A DNA stretch of 64,000 bases from Xylophilus ampelinus. Its GTDB lineage: Bacteria; Pseudomonadota; Gammaproteobacteria; Burkholderiales; Burkholderiaceae_C. This document shows, piece by piece, positions 1 to 8,277 of this stretch. A program made the position numbers and the translations under genes. Position 1 is the first letter of the stretch. Every line of letters starts with the position of its first letter. The notes under the pieces are model-generated. The model saw only the letters and a program-made list of their open reading frames with translations. It ran no database searches and had not been told where the DNA came from. Where the stretch lies: the NCBI RefSeq assembly GCF_901875635.1, contig NZ_CABFMN010000077.1:1-64000 (forward strand), given 5' to 3'.

Positions 1-319
1 CGCCGGCGCTGCGCCGCGCCCAGGCCCACGCGGGCCAGCGGCGGCGCGGCGCAGGCTCCGGCGTCGGCAGCCGGCGCCACGCCACCGGTGCGTCCAGGGC
101 GCTCAGCGCGATCCAGCCTGCGCGCTCGACCACATGGTGCGTGCCTTCGTCCAGCGTGCAGCCCACGGGCACGCAGATGTCGGCGATCCAGCGCGGCGCC
201 TCGTCGATGCGCAGTCGGCCCGCCGTCACGACGAAGGCGGTGCCCGCATCGACGGCGATGTGCAGGCTCTGGCCCGGTGCCAGCCGGGCGGTGTCGCAGG
301 AGGAGGTCTGGCAGTGCAT
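1..319 (-). CDS. DUF2917-like protein, 3' end outside the window
   Basis: The ATG is at 319-317 with a GAAAGAAG-type ribosome binding site just upstream, and the frame stays open to the window edge (about 106 codons seen). The visible protein starts MHCQTSSCDTARLAPGQSL and continues as a small beta-rich stretch with a VTAGRLRID motif, then becomes Arg/Trp/Pro-rich. This resembles the small DUF2917 family (one barrel, function unknown). It is divergent from the MocR-type regulator at 534, leaving 214 bp that must hold both promoters. The family call is tentative; the reading frame is convincing. Confidence 0.5.
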   Translation of the reverse strand, partial: MHCQTSSCDTARLAPGQSLHIAVDAGTAFVVTAGRLRIDEAPRWIADICVPVGCTLDEGTHHVVERAGWIALSALDAPVAWRRLPTPEPAPRRRWPAWAWARRSAG

Positions 320-533
320 GGCAGCTTCTTTCGAGGGGGTGGCAGGTGAGCCCATCGTAGGAATCCGGCCCGTGCGAAAACAGGCACATGGCCCGCCTTT
401 CTGCACCGCAGCAGCCGGCCGCCGGGGCCATCTGTTATGGTCGTTTTCGCCCGATCTGCATCTGTTGCCGCACGCCGGTGCGGCGCACGATGGGCACAGG
501 CGCCGCCCAGCCCTGGCGCCCACGGACACCCCC

Positions 534-2057
534 ATGGACACGCCTCCGCGCTACCGCCAGCTGGCCCAGCACTACCTCGACGCGATCCAGGCCGGATCGC
601 TGCAGCCGGGCGACCGCCTGCCCTCGCTGCGCGATCTGATGAAGCGCCACGGCGTGAGCCTGTCGACGGCGCTGCAGCTGTGCCGCACGCTCGAGAGCGA
701 AGGCTGGGCCGAGGCGCGCGACCGCTCGGGCTACTTCGTGCGCCGCCCGCGCCGCCTGGCCACGCCGCCGATGGACGAGCCGGCCACCGACCGCGCGCCC
801 GACCCGGCGCAGTTCGTCGGCATCCACGAGAAGGTGTCGGACTTCGTGATGCGCCGGCGCTATGGCGAGGTGCAACTGGACCTGTCGATCGCCCGCGGCG
901 CCCCGGCGCTGTACCCCGGCGAGGCGCTGCGCGCCGCGATGGCGCGCCTGCTGCGCCAGCGGCCCGAGATGCTGACCACCGCCGCACCCTCGCGCAGCCG
1001 CACGCCCTTTCGCGAAGCCATGGCCAAGCGTGCGCTGCGCGCCGGCATGACGCTGTCGCCCGACGAGGTGCTGCCCACCAACGGCTGCATCGAGGCGCTG
1101 AACCTCGCGCTGCGCGCGGTGGCCCAGCCGGGCGACACCGTGGCGGTGGAGTCGCCCACCTTCTACGGCCTGCTGCAGGTGCTCGAAAGCCTGGGCATGC
1201 GCGCGCTGGAGATCCCCACCAGCCCCCAGACCGGCCTGTCGGTGGAGGCGCTGGAGATGGCGATCGGCGCCTACGGCAACATCAAGGCCGTCATCGTGGT
1301 GCCGCACCTGCAGAACCCGCTGGGCAGCGTGATGCCCGAAGCGCACAAGGAACGGCTGGTGCGGCTGTGCGAACGGCACGGCATCCCGCTCATCGAGGAC
1401 GACACCTACACCGAACTGCTCGACGCGCCCGTGCCGCCGCGCGCCATCAAGTCTTTCGACCGCGGCGGCCACGTCATCCACTGCGCCTCGCTGCACAAGG
1501 TGCTGGCGCCGGGGCTGCGCCTGGGCTGGATCACGGCCGGCCGCTGGCATGCGCGGGTGGAGATGCTCAAGTACGCGCAGACCCGCAGCAACGAGGAGCT
1601 GTCGCAATGGGCGGCCGGCCAGTTCATGGCCACCGGCGCCTACGACCGGCACCTGCGCCATCTGCGCGACCGGCTGCGCGTGCAGCGCGAGCGCACCGCA
1701 GACGCCATCGCCCAGCACTTTCCGGCCGGCACGCGGCTGAACCTGCCGCCGGGCGGTCTTCAGCTGTGGGTGGAGCTGCCCGAGCGGCTGTCCTCGGTGC
1801 CGGTCTTCGACGCGGCGCTGCGCGAGCACATCCTGTTCGCGCCGGGCACGCTGTTCTCGAACTCGGCGCGCTTCGACCATTGCCTGCGCATCAACTGCGG
1901 CTGGCCCTGGTCGCCGGCCATCGAGGCAGGGCTGCGGCGGCTGGGCGAGATCGCGTCGGCGGTGGCGGCGCGAATGCCGGATTCAGAGCCGAATCGGGCT
2001 GCAGCGCCCGCCCCGCTTGCGCGGACAGCTATCAATTCAGTAGTGGCGGGAGTGTGA
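534..2057 (+). CDS. MocR-family (GntR/aminotransferase) transcriptional regulator
   Basis: 507 residues from ATG 534, where the GntR domain begins (MDTPPRYRQLAQHY). An upstream in-frame extension exists but looks non-coding. Residues about 1-75 form a winged helix (GDRLPSLRDLMKRHGVS). About 110-490 form a fold-type I aminotransferase domain with PLP lysine K322 in SLHKVLAPGLRLGW. MocR regulators usually sense an amino acid or amine through PLP and control a neighbouring gene, so the divergent DUF2917-like gene is one candidate target. The last 20 or so residues are Ala/Pro-rich and are encoded by a dispersed repeat element, so the natural C-terminus may have been extended. The effector is unknown. 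Confidence 0.85.
   Translation: MDTPPRYRQLAQHYLDAIQAGSLQPGDRLPSLRDLMKRHGVSLSTALQLCRTLESEGWAEARDRSGYFVRRPRRLATPPMDEPATDRAPDPAQFVGIHEKVSDFVMRRRYGEVQLDLSIARGAPALYPGEALRAAMARLLRQRPEMLTTAAPSRSRTPFREAMAKRALRAGMTLSPDEVLPTNGCIEALNLALRAVAQPGDTVAVESPTFYGLLQVLESLGMRALEIPTSPQTGLSVEALEMAIGAYGNIKAVIVVPHLQNPLGSVMPEAHKERLVRLCERHGIPLIEDDTYTELLDAPVPPRAIKSFDRGGHVIHCASLHKVLAPGLRLGWITAGRWHARVEMLKYAQTRSNEELSQWAAGQFMATGAYDRHLRHLRDRLRVQRERTADAIAQHFPAGTRLNLPPGGLQLWVELPERLSSVPVFDAALREHILFAPGTLFSNSARFDHCLRINCGWPWSPAIEAGLRRLGEIASAVAARMPDSEPNRAAAPAPLARTAINSVVAGV
1993..2049 (-). repeat. Dispersed ~60-bp element (copy 1), overlapping the mocR 3' end
   Basis: Contains GCTGCAGCGCCCGCC and AGCTATCAATTCAG, matching in reverse orientation the copies at 22330, 41761 and 50426. 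It supplies about the last 20 codons of the MocR-type regulator, including the stop-proximal part. Confidence 0.55.
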
Positions 2058-2105
2058 AGCAACACCGCGAGCCACCCGACATTTACTGCGCTTCACTCTC
2101 CATCA

Positions 2106-2167
2106 CCGTTCACGCTGAGCCCGTCGAAGCGCCGCGCGAGGGCTTCGACAAAGCTCAGCCCGAACGG
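2106..2167. repeat. REP-like inverted repeat between convergent genes
   Basis: Two arms, CCGTTCACGCTGAGCCCGTC and its imperfect inverse ending CAAAGCTCAGCCCGAACGG, flank a short GC-rich loop. It lies between the convergent mocR-type and ROK genes. The core (GCTGAGC..GTCGAAG) resembles a palindrome scattered through many proteobacterial genomes (from memory). As RNA it would form a hairpin on either strand and could end both transcripts. Confidence 0.65.
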
Positions 2168-2192
2168 TTGGCGGGAAAGGCGAAACCCAGGC

Positions 2193-3125
2193 TCAATCGA
2201 CCAGCGCCAGCGCCGCGTAGTCGCCCACCTTGTCGGCCAGGCCGGCGCCGACGATCTGCACGCCGTCGGTCAGCGCCGGCAGCTTGCCGTTCACCTGCGC
2301 CTGAAGGCGCGGCAGCAGCCAGTCGCGGTTGTGCCAGAACACGCTGCCGCCCAGACTGATGCGCTGCAGGTCGAGCGTGGCGATGAGGTTGTAGAGCATA
2401 CGGCCCATCACGCGGCACAGCCCCTCGGCGATGTCGAGCGCGCGCTTGTCGCCAGCCTGCACGCCGGCGAAGAGCTGCGCCGCGTCCATGCCGAAGCGGC
2501 GCGCGATGGCGTTGCCCGCCACCAGCCCCTCGACGTCGCCCACGTTGCCGCAGCCGCACAGCGCGTCGTGGTTGTCGTCGTCGGCCACGAAGGTGTGGCC
2601 CGCATGGCCGGCGTTGCCCTTCTTGCCGCGCAGCGAATGGCCGTCCACGCACAGGCCCACGCCGACGCCGGTGCTCCAGGTCACGTAGGCGCAGTGATCC
2701 AGTCCCTTGAGCGCACCCCAGCGGCGCTCGGCCTCCAGCGCGGCGACGGCGTCGTTCTCGACCCGCACCTTGCCGAAGCGCTGCCGCAAAGGCGCCTCGA
2801 TCACGGCGCTGGTCCAGTCGTTGGGCAGGCCACGTGCCGGGCCCGCGAGCCCGCCGCAGATGTTGGGCGTGGCCAGTTCGACGGCGCCGCCGGCATCGAG
2901 GATGAAAGGGCCGGCCGCCGACACGCCGACGCCGTCGATGGCATCGGGCGAAACGCCGTGCTCGGCGCAGGCGGCATCGATGAGCCGCATCACCTGCTGC
3001 GCGACGGCGTCGTTGGCGCCCTCCTTCGCGGTGGGCGCGTGCTGGCGCACCAGCAGTTCCTGGCGGCCGTCCTGGGCCAGGCTCACGGCCACCTTGGTGC
3101 CGCCGATGTCGACGCAGGCTTTCAT
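2193..3125 (-). CDS. ROK-family sugar kinase
   Basis: 310 residues, starting MKACVDIGGTKVAVSLAQDG. The N-terminal phosphate-binding DIGGTK motif, the central TWSTGVGVG segment and the structural zinc region HAGHTFVADDDNHDALCGCG are the ROK signatures. Members phosphorylate glucose, fructose, N-acetylglucosamine or N-acetylmannosamine with ATP in the cytosol; the sequence alone does not tell which substrate is used. No DNA-binding domain is present, so it is a kinase rather than a NagC-type repressor. It lies 19 bp downstream of the DUF2905 gene on the same strand and may be co-transcribed. Confidence 0.85.
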   Translation of the reverse strand: MKACVDIGGTKVAVSLAQDGRQELLVRQHAPTAKEGANDAVAQQVMRLIDAACAEHGVSPDAIDGVGVSAAGPFILDAGGAVELATPNICGGLAGPARGLPNDWTSAVIEAPLRQRFGKVRVENDAVAALEAERRWGALKGLDHCAYVTWSTGVGVGLCVDGHSLRGKKGNAGHAGHTFVADDDNHDALCGCGNVGDVEGLVAGNAIARRFGMDAAQLFAGVQAGDKRALDIAEGLCRVMGRMLYNLIATLDLQRISLGGSVFWHNRDWLLPRLQAQVNGKLPALTDGVQIVGAGLADKVGDYAALALVD

Positions 3126-3144
3126 CTTGGGGTAACGCTTTCGA

Positions 3145-3339
3145 TCAGAGCCACCGCGCGATCGCGGCAGCGATCATGCTGAGCACCAGCGTGCTCGCGA
3201 TGGGCAGTTGCCATTCGCGCCCGAAGGCGCGGAACTCAAAGTCGCCCGGCAGGCGACCGAAGCCGAAGCGCCGCAGCCACGCCGTGAGCCCGCTCATGAG
3301 CACGAGCGCGAGAACGACAACGATGAGCCAGCGGAGCAT
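3145..3339 (-). CDS. DUF2905 family small membrane protein
   Basis: 64 residues with two predicted membrane helices (about 3-20 and 45-62) around a central FGFGRLPGDFEFRAFGREW segment, the family hallmark. Function is not established. The start codon lacks an obvious Shine-Dalgarno; instead a TAAACT hexamer lies six bases upstream, so a leaderless transcript is likely. It heads a probable short operon with the ROK kinase. Confidence 0.8.
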   Translation of the reverse strand: MLRWLIVVVLALVLMSGLTAWLRRFGFGRLPGDFEFRAFGREWQLPIASTLVLSMIAAAIARWL

Positions 3340-3345
3340 GCAGCC

Positions 3346-3351
3346 AGTTTA
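3346..3351 (-). promoter_or_regulatory. -10 hexamer next to the DUF2905 start
   Basis: TAAACT on the minus strand, six bases before the ATG at 3339. Transcription starting about 7 bases downstream would begin at the start codon. No convincing -35 is visible. Confidence 0.45.
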
Positions 3352-3374
3352 GGGTGGGCCGCGCCGCCGCCGTG

Positions 3375-4136
3375 TCAGCCGGCAAGCACCGAGAGGGCTT
3401 GCCGGTGCAGTTCCGGCGTTGCGGCAGCGACCACGCGGCCGTCGGATTGCAACCCCAGCGGCTGGCCGGCCCAGTCGGTGATGACGCCGCCCGCGGCTTC
3501 GACGAGGCCGGCCGGGCCCAGGTAGTCGTAGGGCTGCAGCCCGCATTCGACCACCAGGTCGATGCTGCCGCCGGCCAGTTGCGCGTAGCTGTAGCAGTCG
3601 CCGCCGAAGCGGCGCATGGCGCACAGCCGGCTCAGGCGGTCGAAGGCCGCCCAGTCGGCGGCGCCGAAGATGTCGGGCGAGGTGGTGAAGATGCGCGCTT
3701 CGGCCAGTTGCGTGCAGTCGCGCACGCGAACGGGCTGGCCGTTGCGCATCGCCACGCCGCCCTGGCCGACCCAGCGCTCGCCCAGCACCGGCATGTCGAC
3801 CATGCCGAGCACGACGCGCCCGCCTTCCACCACGCCGATGAGCGTGCCCCACAGCGGCGAGCCGGTGATGAAGCTGCGCGTGCCGTCGATGGGGTCGAGC
3901 ACCCACACGCGCGCGGCGTCGAGCCGCTCCTGGCCGTGCTCTTCGCCGTAGATGCCGTCGCCGGGCAGTTGCGCCGCGAGGATCGCGCGCATGGCCTGCT
4001 CGGCGGCGCGGTCGGCCAGCGTGACGGGGCTCTCGTCGGCCTTGGTGATGATGTCCAGCGGCTGGCGGAAGTGCGCCATCGACTGGGCGGCGGCGGCGTC
4101 GGCGAGGGCGTGGGCGGTGCGAAGGAGGTCGGTCAT
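3375..4136 (-). CDS. hisN: Inositol-phosphatase superfamily, HisN-type histidinol-phosphatase
   Basis: 253 residues from ATG 4136 (MTDLLRTAHALADAAAAQ). Metal-binding motifs are clear: GEEHG, the DPIDGT signature followed by RSFITGSPLWGTLIG, and a late D in the LQPYDYLGPAGLVEAAGG segment. The start and the RSFI motif resemble the HisN branch, which removes phosphate from L-histidinol phosphate in histidine synthesis. Other family members act on inositol or nucleotide phosphates, so substrate remains an inference. A longer in-frame upstream extension reads into the MidA-like gene and was not used. Neighbours give no histidine context. Confidence 0.75.
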   Translation of the reverse strand: MTDLLRTAHALADAAAAQSMAHFRQPLDIITKADESPVTLADRAAEQAMRAILAAQLPGDGIYGEEHGQERLDAARVWVLDPIDGTRSFITGSPLWGTLIGVVEGGRVVLGMVDMPVLGERWVGQGGVAMRNGQPVRVRDCTQLAEARIFTTSPDIFGAADWAAFDRLSRLCAMRRFGGDCYSYAQLAGGSIDLVVECGLQPYDYLGPAGLVEAAGGVITDWAGQPLGLQSDGRVVAAATPELHRQALSVLAG

Positions 4137-4176
4137 GGAAGGACTCGAAGCAAGAAAGGGGCGCGGGGCGATGCGC

Positions 4177-5304
4177 TCAGAGGGTATGGCTGCGATCGCC
4201 TTCGCGAAAGCCCAGCGCGTCCCACGGCGCGCTGCCGGCGGCCGCAAAGCCCACCACCTTGAACAGCTCGCCCATCTCGTGTTCATGGATCAAATGGGCC
4301 GCCAGCGCCCGCTGGGCGGGCGCGGCCTGCTCCATTTTCGATAGCAGACCGGCGTTGATGAGGAAGCGCGCCTGGCTGGTGTAGCCCAGCACGTGCAGGC
4401 CGGCGTCCTGGCCCGCGAGGGCGATGCCGGTGAAGTCGACATGCGCGGTGATGTCCTTGTCGCCCACCGCGCTGAGCGGGTCGCCGTCGGCCTGGTGGCC
4501 CTGGTGGCACATCACGGTGCCCATGTGGCGCTGCGGGTGGTAGTACTCCGCCTCCGGGAATCCGTAGTCGAAGAGGAAGACAGCGCCGCGCTGCAGCCGC
4601 TCGGCCAGCGTGCCGACCCAGGCCCTGGCCTGCGGATGGACCTCGGTGAGGTAGTCGTGATCGCTCTCGATCTCGACCGGCGGGCGCAGTTCGGTGGGCC
4701 AGTCGATCCAGGCCAACGGCCCCTCGGGCGTGCGGTAGACGCCGCGCTCGTGCCAGCGGCCGTCCTTGCGCACCAGCAGCTTGACCGGCATGGCGTCGAG
4801 CACCTCGTTGCCGACGACCACGCCCTCGAAGCGCTCGGGCAGCTGGTCGGCCCACTGCACCTTGTCGCCCCAGGCGGCCAGGGCCTCCTGCTGTCGCGCG
4901 CGCAGGCTGCCCGACAGGTCGACGACGGTGTAGCGCTGCACCGCGTCACCCAGCGTCTCCAGCAACTGCGCCGCGAGCGCGCCCGAGCCGGCACCGAACT
5001 CCCAGACCTCCTGCGTGGCGGTCTTCGCCAGCGCTTCGCGCACCTGCTCGGCCACGGTCCGGCCGAAGAGCGGCGTGAGCTCGGGCGCCGTCACGAAATC
5101 GCTGCCCGAGGCGGGCATGTGGCCGAACTTGCGGCTGCCGTGGGCGTAGTAGCCGGCACCGGGCGCATACAGGGCCAGCGCCATGAACTGGTCGAAGGGC
5201 AGCCAGCCGCCAGCGCGCGCGAGGGCGGCGTCGATAATCCGGGCCATCCGGTCCGAAGGGCTGGCCGAGGGGGAGGCGCTCGAGGCGCCGGGCTCCTGGG
5301 TCAT
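4177..5304 (-). CDS. MidA/NDUFAF7-like SAM-dependent methyltransferase
   Basis: 375 residues. Conserved stretches are FMALALYAPGAGYYAHG near residue 40-55, DFVTAPELTPLFGRTVAEQV, the glycine-rich SAM loop VWEFGAGSGALAAQLL, GNEVLDAMPVKLL and DYGFPEAEYYHPQRHMGTV. The family includes the mitochondrial protein arginine methyltransferase NDUFAF7 of complex I; bacterial substrates are not settled. The start at 5304 has no Shine-Dalgarno, but GATAAT lies six bases upstream. It is divergent from the SDR-folB operon, only 36 bp from its start codon, so the two promoters overlap. Confidence 0.85.
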   Translation of the reverse strand: MTQEPGASSASPSASPSDRMARIIDAALARAGGWLPFDQFMALALYAPGAGYYAHGSRKFGHMPASGSDFVTAPELTPLFGRTVAEQVREALAKTATQEVWEFGAGSGALAAQLLETLGDAVQRYTVVDLSGSLRARQQEALAAWGDKVQWADQLPERFEGVVVGNEVLDAMPVKLLVRKDGRWHERGVYRTPEGPLAWIDWPTELRPPVEIESDHDYLTEVHPQARAWVGTLAERLQRGAVFLFDYGFPEAEYYHPQRHMGTVMCHQGHQADGDPLSAVGDKDITAHVDFTGIALAGQDAGLHVLGYTSQARFLINAGLLSKMEQAAPAQRALAAHLIHEHEMGELFKVVGFAAAGSAPWDALGFREGDRSHTL

Positions 5305-5310
5305 GCGGCC

Positions 5311-5316
5311 ATTATC
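5311..5316 (-). promoter_or_regulatory. -10 hexamer next to the midA-like start
   Basis: GATAAT on the minus strand, six bases before ATG 5304. This is the clearest form of the -10-to-start-codon arrangement seen repeatedly in this window. Confidence 0.5.
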
Positions 5317-5340
5317 GAGACCGGCCCTCCCTTGCCCGCC

Positions 5341-6144
5341 ATGTCCCCCCAACCCGCCGCCGATCCCCTGCGCCCGGCCGTCCTCGTGACGGGTGGGGCG
5401 CGGCGCCTGGGCGCCGCGATCTGCGAGGCCTTCGCACGCGCCGGCTGGCAGGTGTGGTGCCAGTACCGGGCCTCGGTCGCCGAAGCCCACGCGCTGGCCG
5501 AGCGGCTGCGTGCCGAAGGGCTGGCCGTGCAGGCCGTGGCGGGCGACATCAGGCACGAGGCCGGCCGCCGCGCGCTGATGGCCGAGGTGACGACCGATGC
5601 GCCGCTGGCCTGCGTGGTCAACAACGCCTCGTCCTTCGAGCCCGACACCGGCGCCGACTTCGAGGCCGACGCGGCGCTGCGGCAGATCGGCGTCAACCTG
5701 ATCGCCCCGCTGGACTTCGCGCGGCTGCTGGGCGCGCAGTCCGGCCGGCACGAATGCAGTGCGATCCACGTGCTGGACCAGAAGGTCCACAACCTGAACC
5801 CCGACTACTTCTCGTACACCGTGTCCAAGCTGGCGCTGGAGCGGGCGGTGGCGCTGCAGGCCCAGTCGCTGGCGCCGCGGGTGCGGGTGTGCGGCGTGGC
5901 GCCGGGCATCCTGTACGTGAGCGGGCCGCAGGGCGAGGCCAACTTCGAGCGGGCCGCCCGCGCCAACCTGCTGCGCCGGCCGATCGACCCGGCCGACGTG
6001 GCGAAGACCTGCGTCTTCCTCGCAGAGACCCCCAGCCTCACCGGCACCACGGTGAACGTCGACAATGGCCAGCACCTCGTGCCGCTGCCGCGCGACATCA
6101 TGTTCGTCGTCGACGAGCTGCTGAAGAAGCCTTCCACCCCATGA
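5341..6144 (+). CDS. Pteridine-reductase-like SDR (FolM type)
   Basis: 267 residues. The N-terminal cofactor motif is TGGARRLG, matching the TGxxxRxG form of pteridine reductases rather than the usual TGxxxGxG. It also has NNASSFEPD and the active-site YTVSK. It overlaps folB by four bases (ATGA), so the two are translationally coupled, which supports a pterin substrate such as dihydromonapterin or dihydrobiopterin with NADPH. Start chosen at ATG 5341 because the SDR fold begins 17 residues later. Assignment to FolM is an inference from motif plus neighbour. Confidence 0.75.
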   Translation: MSPQPAADPLRPAVLVTGGARRLGAAICEAFARAGWQVWCQYRASVAEAHALAERLRAEGLAVQAVAGDIRHEAGRRALMAEVTTDAPLACVVNNASSFEPDTGADFEADAALRQIGVNLIAPLDFARLLGAQSGRHECSAIHVLDQKVHNLNPDYFSYTVSKLALERAVALQAQSLAPRVRVCGVAPGILYVSGPQGEANFERAARANLLRRPIDPADVAKTCVFLAETPSLTGTTVNVDNGQHLVPLPRDIMFVVDELLKKPSTP

Positions 6145-6524
6145 CTGCCCTCGACCCCCTCCTGACGAGCTGCCGCCGCGTGTTCCTGCGCAACTACGAG
6201 GTGTGGATCAACATCGGCGTGCACGAGTTCGAGAAGCGTGCCGAGCAACGCGTGATCATCAACGTCGACCTGTACGTGCCGCTGGCCGTCTCGACGCCCC
6301 GGGCCGACGAGCTGGACGAGGTGGTCGACTACGACTTCATCCGCCGCACCGTGGCGCAGCGCCTGTCCAAGGGCCACATCCACCTGCAGGAGACGCTGTG
6401 CGACGACCTGCTGGCGCAGATGCTGGCGCACCCGAAGGTGCAGGCCGCGCGGGTGTCGACGGCCAAGCCGGACGTGTACCCCGACTGCGATGCGGTCGGT
6501 GTCGAAGTCTTCGGGAGCAAATGA
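6141..6524 (+). CDS. folB: Dihydroneopterin aldolase
   Basis: 127 residues. It has the FolB pattern: [26 protein letters not shown] at the start, [10 protein letters not shown] in the middle and [15 protein letters not shown] before a final beta hairpin. FolB cleaves 7,8-dihydroneopterin to 6-hydroxymethyl-dihydropterin and glycolaldehyde in folate synthesis (cytosol, octamer). ATGA overlap with the upstream SDR and a 1-bp gap to ttcA point to one transcript of three genes. Confidence 0.9.
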   Translation: MTALDPLLTSCRRVFLRNYEVWINIGVHEFEKRAEQRVIINVDLYVPLAVSTPRADELDEVVDYDFIRRTVAQRLSKGHIHLQETLCDDLLAQMLAHPKVQAARVSTAKPDVYPDCDAVGVEVFGSK

Positions 6525-6525
6525 G

Positions 6526-7470
6526 ATGAGCGCAGTCTGGATCGATGACGCAGCCGCAACGCCCGCAGCGCCCGGCAGCACCGCGAAGATCGAGCGCGAG
6601 ACGCACAAGCTCGAAAAACGCCTGTGCCGCGAGGTCGGCCGCGCCATCGGCGACTACAACATGATCGAGGACGGCGACAAGGTCATGGTGTGCGTCTCGG
6701 GCGGGAAGGACAGCTACGGCCTGCTCGACATCCTCCTCAAGCTCAAGGCCCGCGCGCCGATCCACTTCGATCTGGTGGCCGTGAACCTCGACCAGAAGCA
6801 GCCCGGCTTTCCCGAGGAGGTGCTGCCCACCTACCTGAAGCAGCTGGGCGTGCCCTTCCACATCGAGGAGCAGGACACCTACAGCATCGTCAAGCGCGTG
6901 ATCCCCGAGGGCAAGACGACCTGCGGCCTGTGCTCGCGCCTGCGCCGCGGCATCCTGTACCGCGTGGCCGACGAGCTGGGGGCCACCAAGGTCGCGCTGG
7001 GCCACCACCGCGACGACATGCTGCAGACCTTCTTCCTCAACATGTTCTTCGCGGCCAAGCTCAAGTCGATGCCGCCCAAGCTGGTGAGCGACGACGGCCG
7101 GCACATCGTCATCCGGCCGCTGGCCTACGTGGCGGAAAAGGACCTGATCCGCTGGGCGCAGCACCGCCAGTTCCCGATCATTCCCTGCACGCTGTGCGGC
7201 AGTCAGGAGAACCTGCAGCGCAAGCAGGTCGGCGAGATGCTGCGCGAGTGGGAGAAGAAGTTTCCCGGCCGCATCGAGAACATGTTCAGCGCGCTGCAGA
7301 ACGTGGCGCCCTCGCACCTGCTGGACGGAACGCTGCACGACTTCAAGGGTCTGAAGGCGACCGGCGTGGCCGACGAAGACGGCGACAGGGCCTTCGACCC
7401 GCCGGAACTGCCCCCTCTGGCGCCGTCGTCCGCGATGCCGGCCCTGCAGGTGGTGCGGATCTCCAGCTGA
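6526..7470 (+). CDS. ttcA: tRNA 2-thiocytidine(32) synthetase
   Basis: 314 residues. The PP-loop [13 protein letters not shown] (about residue 60) binds ATP, and two CxxC pairs ([11 protein letters not shown] and IPCTLCGSQ) hold the iron-sulfur cluster. [15 protein letters not shown] is a TtcA signature. TtcA thiolates C32 of several tRNAs. Start taken at ATG 6526, directly after the folB stop; an earlier in-frame ATG lies inside folB. The C-terminal tail ([18 protein letters not shown]) is an extra low-complexity stretch. Confidence 0.93.
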   Translation: MSAVWIDDAAATPAAPGSTAKIERETHKLEKRLCREVGRAIGDYNMIEDGDKVMVCVSGGKDSYGLLDILLKLKARAPIHFDLVAVNLDQKQPGFPEEVLPTYLKQLGVPFHIEEQDTYSIVKRVIPEGKTTCGLCSRLRRGILYRVADELGATKVALGHHRDDMLQTFFLNMFFAAKLKSMPPKLVSDDGRHIVIRPLAYVAEKDLIRWAQHRQFPIIPCTLCGSQENLQRKQVGEMLREWEKKFPGRIENMFSALQNVAPSHLLDGTLHDFKGLKATGVADEDGDRAFDPPELPPLAPSSAMPALQVVRISS

Positions 7471-7531
7471 CCGGCCCGCCGCCCGTTATGGCGCAGGGCC
7501 GCATTTCAGGCAATTTGTGCCTGGAGGCCTT

Positions 7532-8218
7532 ATGCGACGCGCGCTGTATGCTCCTTTTTTGATAGCAATCTCCCTGGCGCTGGCCGGCTGCGCGACCTCC
7601 TGGACGGTCGACAGCCAGGTCCGCAGCTTTTCACAGCTGGGCGCCCTCCCCGCCGAGCCCACCTACCGATTCGATCGCCTGCCCTCCCAGCAGGCCCACG
7701 GCGCGGCGCAGGACGAGGTGGAGGCGATGGCCGCGCCCGCCCTGGCGGCGGTCGGCCTGCGGCGGGACGACGTCCATCCCCGCTATGCCGTCCAGGTGAC
7801 GGCCCGGGTCACGCCCGAGCTGTCGCCCTGGGCCGATCCCTGGTGGGGTCCGGGCTGGGGCCCGGGTTGGGGAGGCGGCCCGGGTTGGGGAGGCGGCCTG
7901 GGCTATGGCCGCGGCTGGCGCGGCGCCGCGTGGTACGGCGGCTGGGGCTGGGGCCCTGGCTTCGGCCCGCCGGCCGATCCCTGGTACGGCCGCGAGGTCA
8001 GCGTGGTGATACGCGAGCTGCCGTCGAACCTGGTGGTCTACGAGACCCGGGCCCACAACGATGGGCCCTACAGCGACAGCCGCGCCGTGCTGCCGGTGAT
8101 GTTCCAGGCTGCGTTGCAGGGCTTCCCGACCCCGCCCCAGGGCGAGCGGCGGGTGGACATCACGCTGCCGCCCAAGGGCGCGCCGGCAGCGGCGCCGCCG
8201 GCATCTGCCCCGCGCTGA
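7532..8218 (+). CDS. DUF4136-type lipoprotein with Gly/Trp-rich tract
   Basis: 228 residues with a strong GGAGG ribosome binding site. The signal peptide ends in lipobox LALAGC, so the mature protein is lipidated at Cys. Residues about 95-150 are a Gly/Trp/Pro-rich run built from PGWG and GWGG units. The C-terminal half (REVSVVIRELPSNLVVYETRA) looks like DUF4136, a domain of outer-membrane-associated lipoproteins with unknown role. Part of the signal peptide overlaps a fragment (7550-7567) resembling the dispersed repeat of this genome. Confidence 0.75.
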   Translation: MRRALYAPFLIAISLALAGCATSWTVDSQVRSFSQLGALPAEPTYRFDRLPSQQAHGAAQDEVEAMAAPALAAVGLRRDDVHPRYAVQVTARVTPELSPWADPWWGPGWGPGWGGGPGWGGGLGYGRGWRGAAWYGGWGWGPGFGPPADPWYGREVSVVIRELPSNLVVYETRAHNDGPYSDSRAVLPVMFQAALQGFPTPPQGERRVDITLPPKGAPAAAPPASAPR

Positions 8219-8264
8219 GCGAGGACGATCACGCCGCAGCGCAGCATGATTTCGGTGCCATTCC

Positions 8265-8270
8265 TAGAAT
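8265..8270 (+). promoter_or_regulatory. -10 hexamer next to the histidine phosphatase start
   Basis: TAGAAT, seven bases before ATG 8278. An in-frame ATG at 8269 lies inside the hexamer and so cannot be the start if this promoter is used. Confidence 0.45.
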
Positions 8271-8277
8271 GGGCTGC

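Noticed and set aside
141..533. N-terminal extension of the MocR-type regulator by 131 codons
   Set aside because: It runs over the divergent gene and promoter region and has no family character; the GntR domain begins at 534.
5305..5340. A leaderless promoter for the SDR-folB operon
   Set aside because: The only -10-like sequence on the plus strand is about 25 bases upstream of ATG 5341, so an ordinary short leader is more likely.
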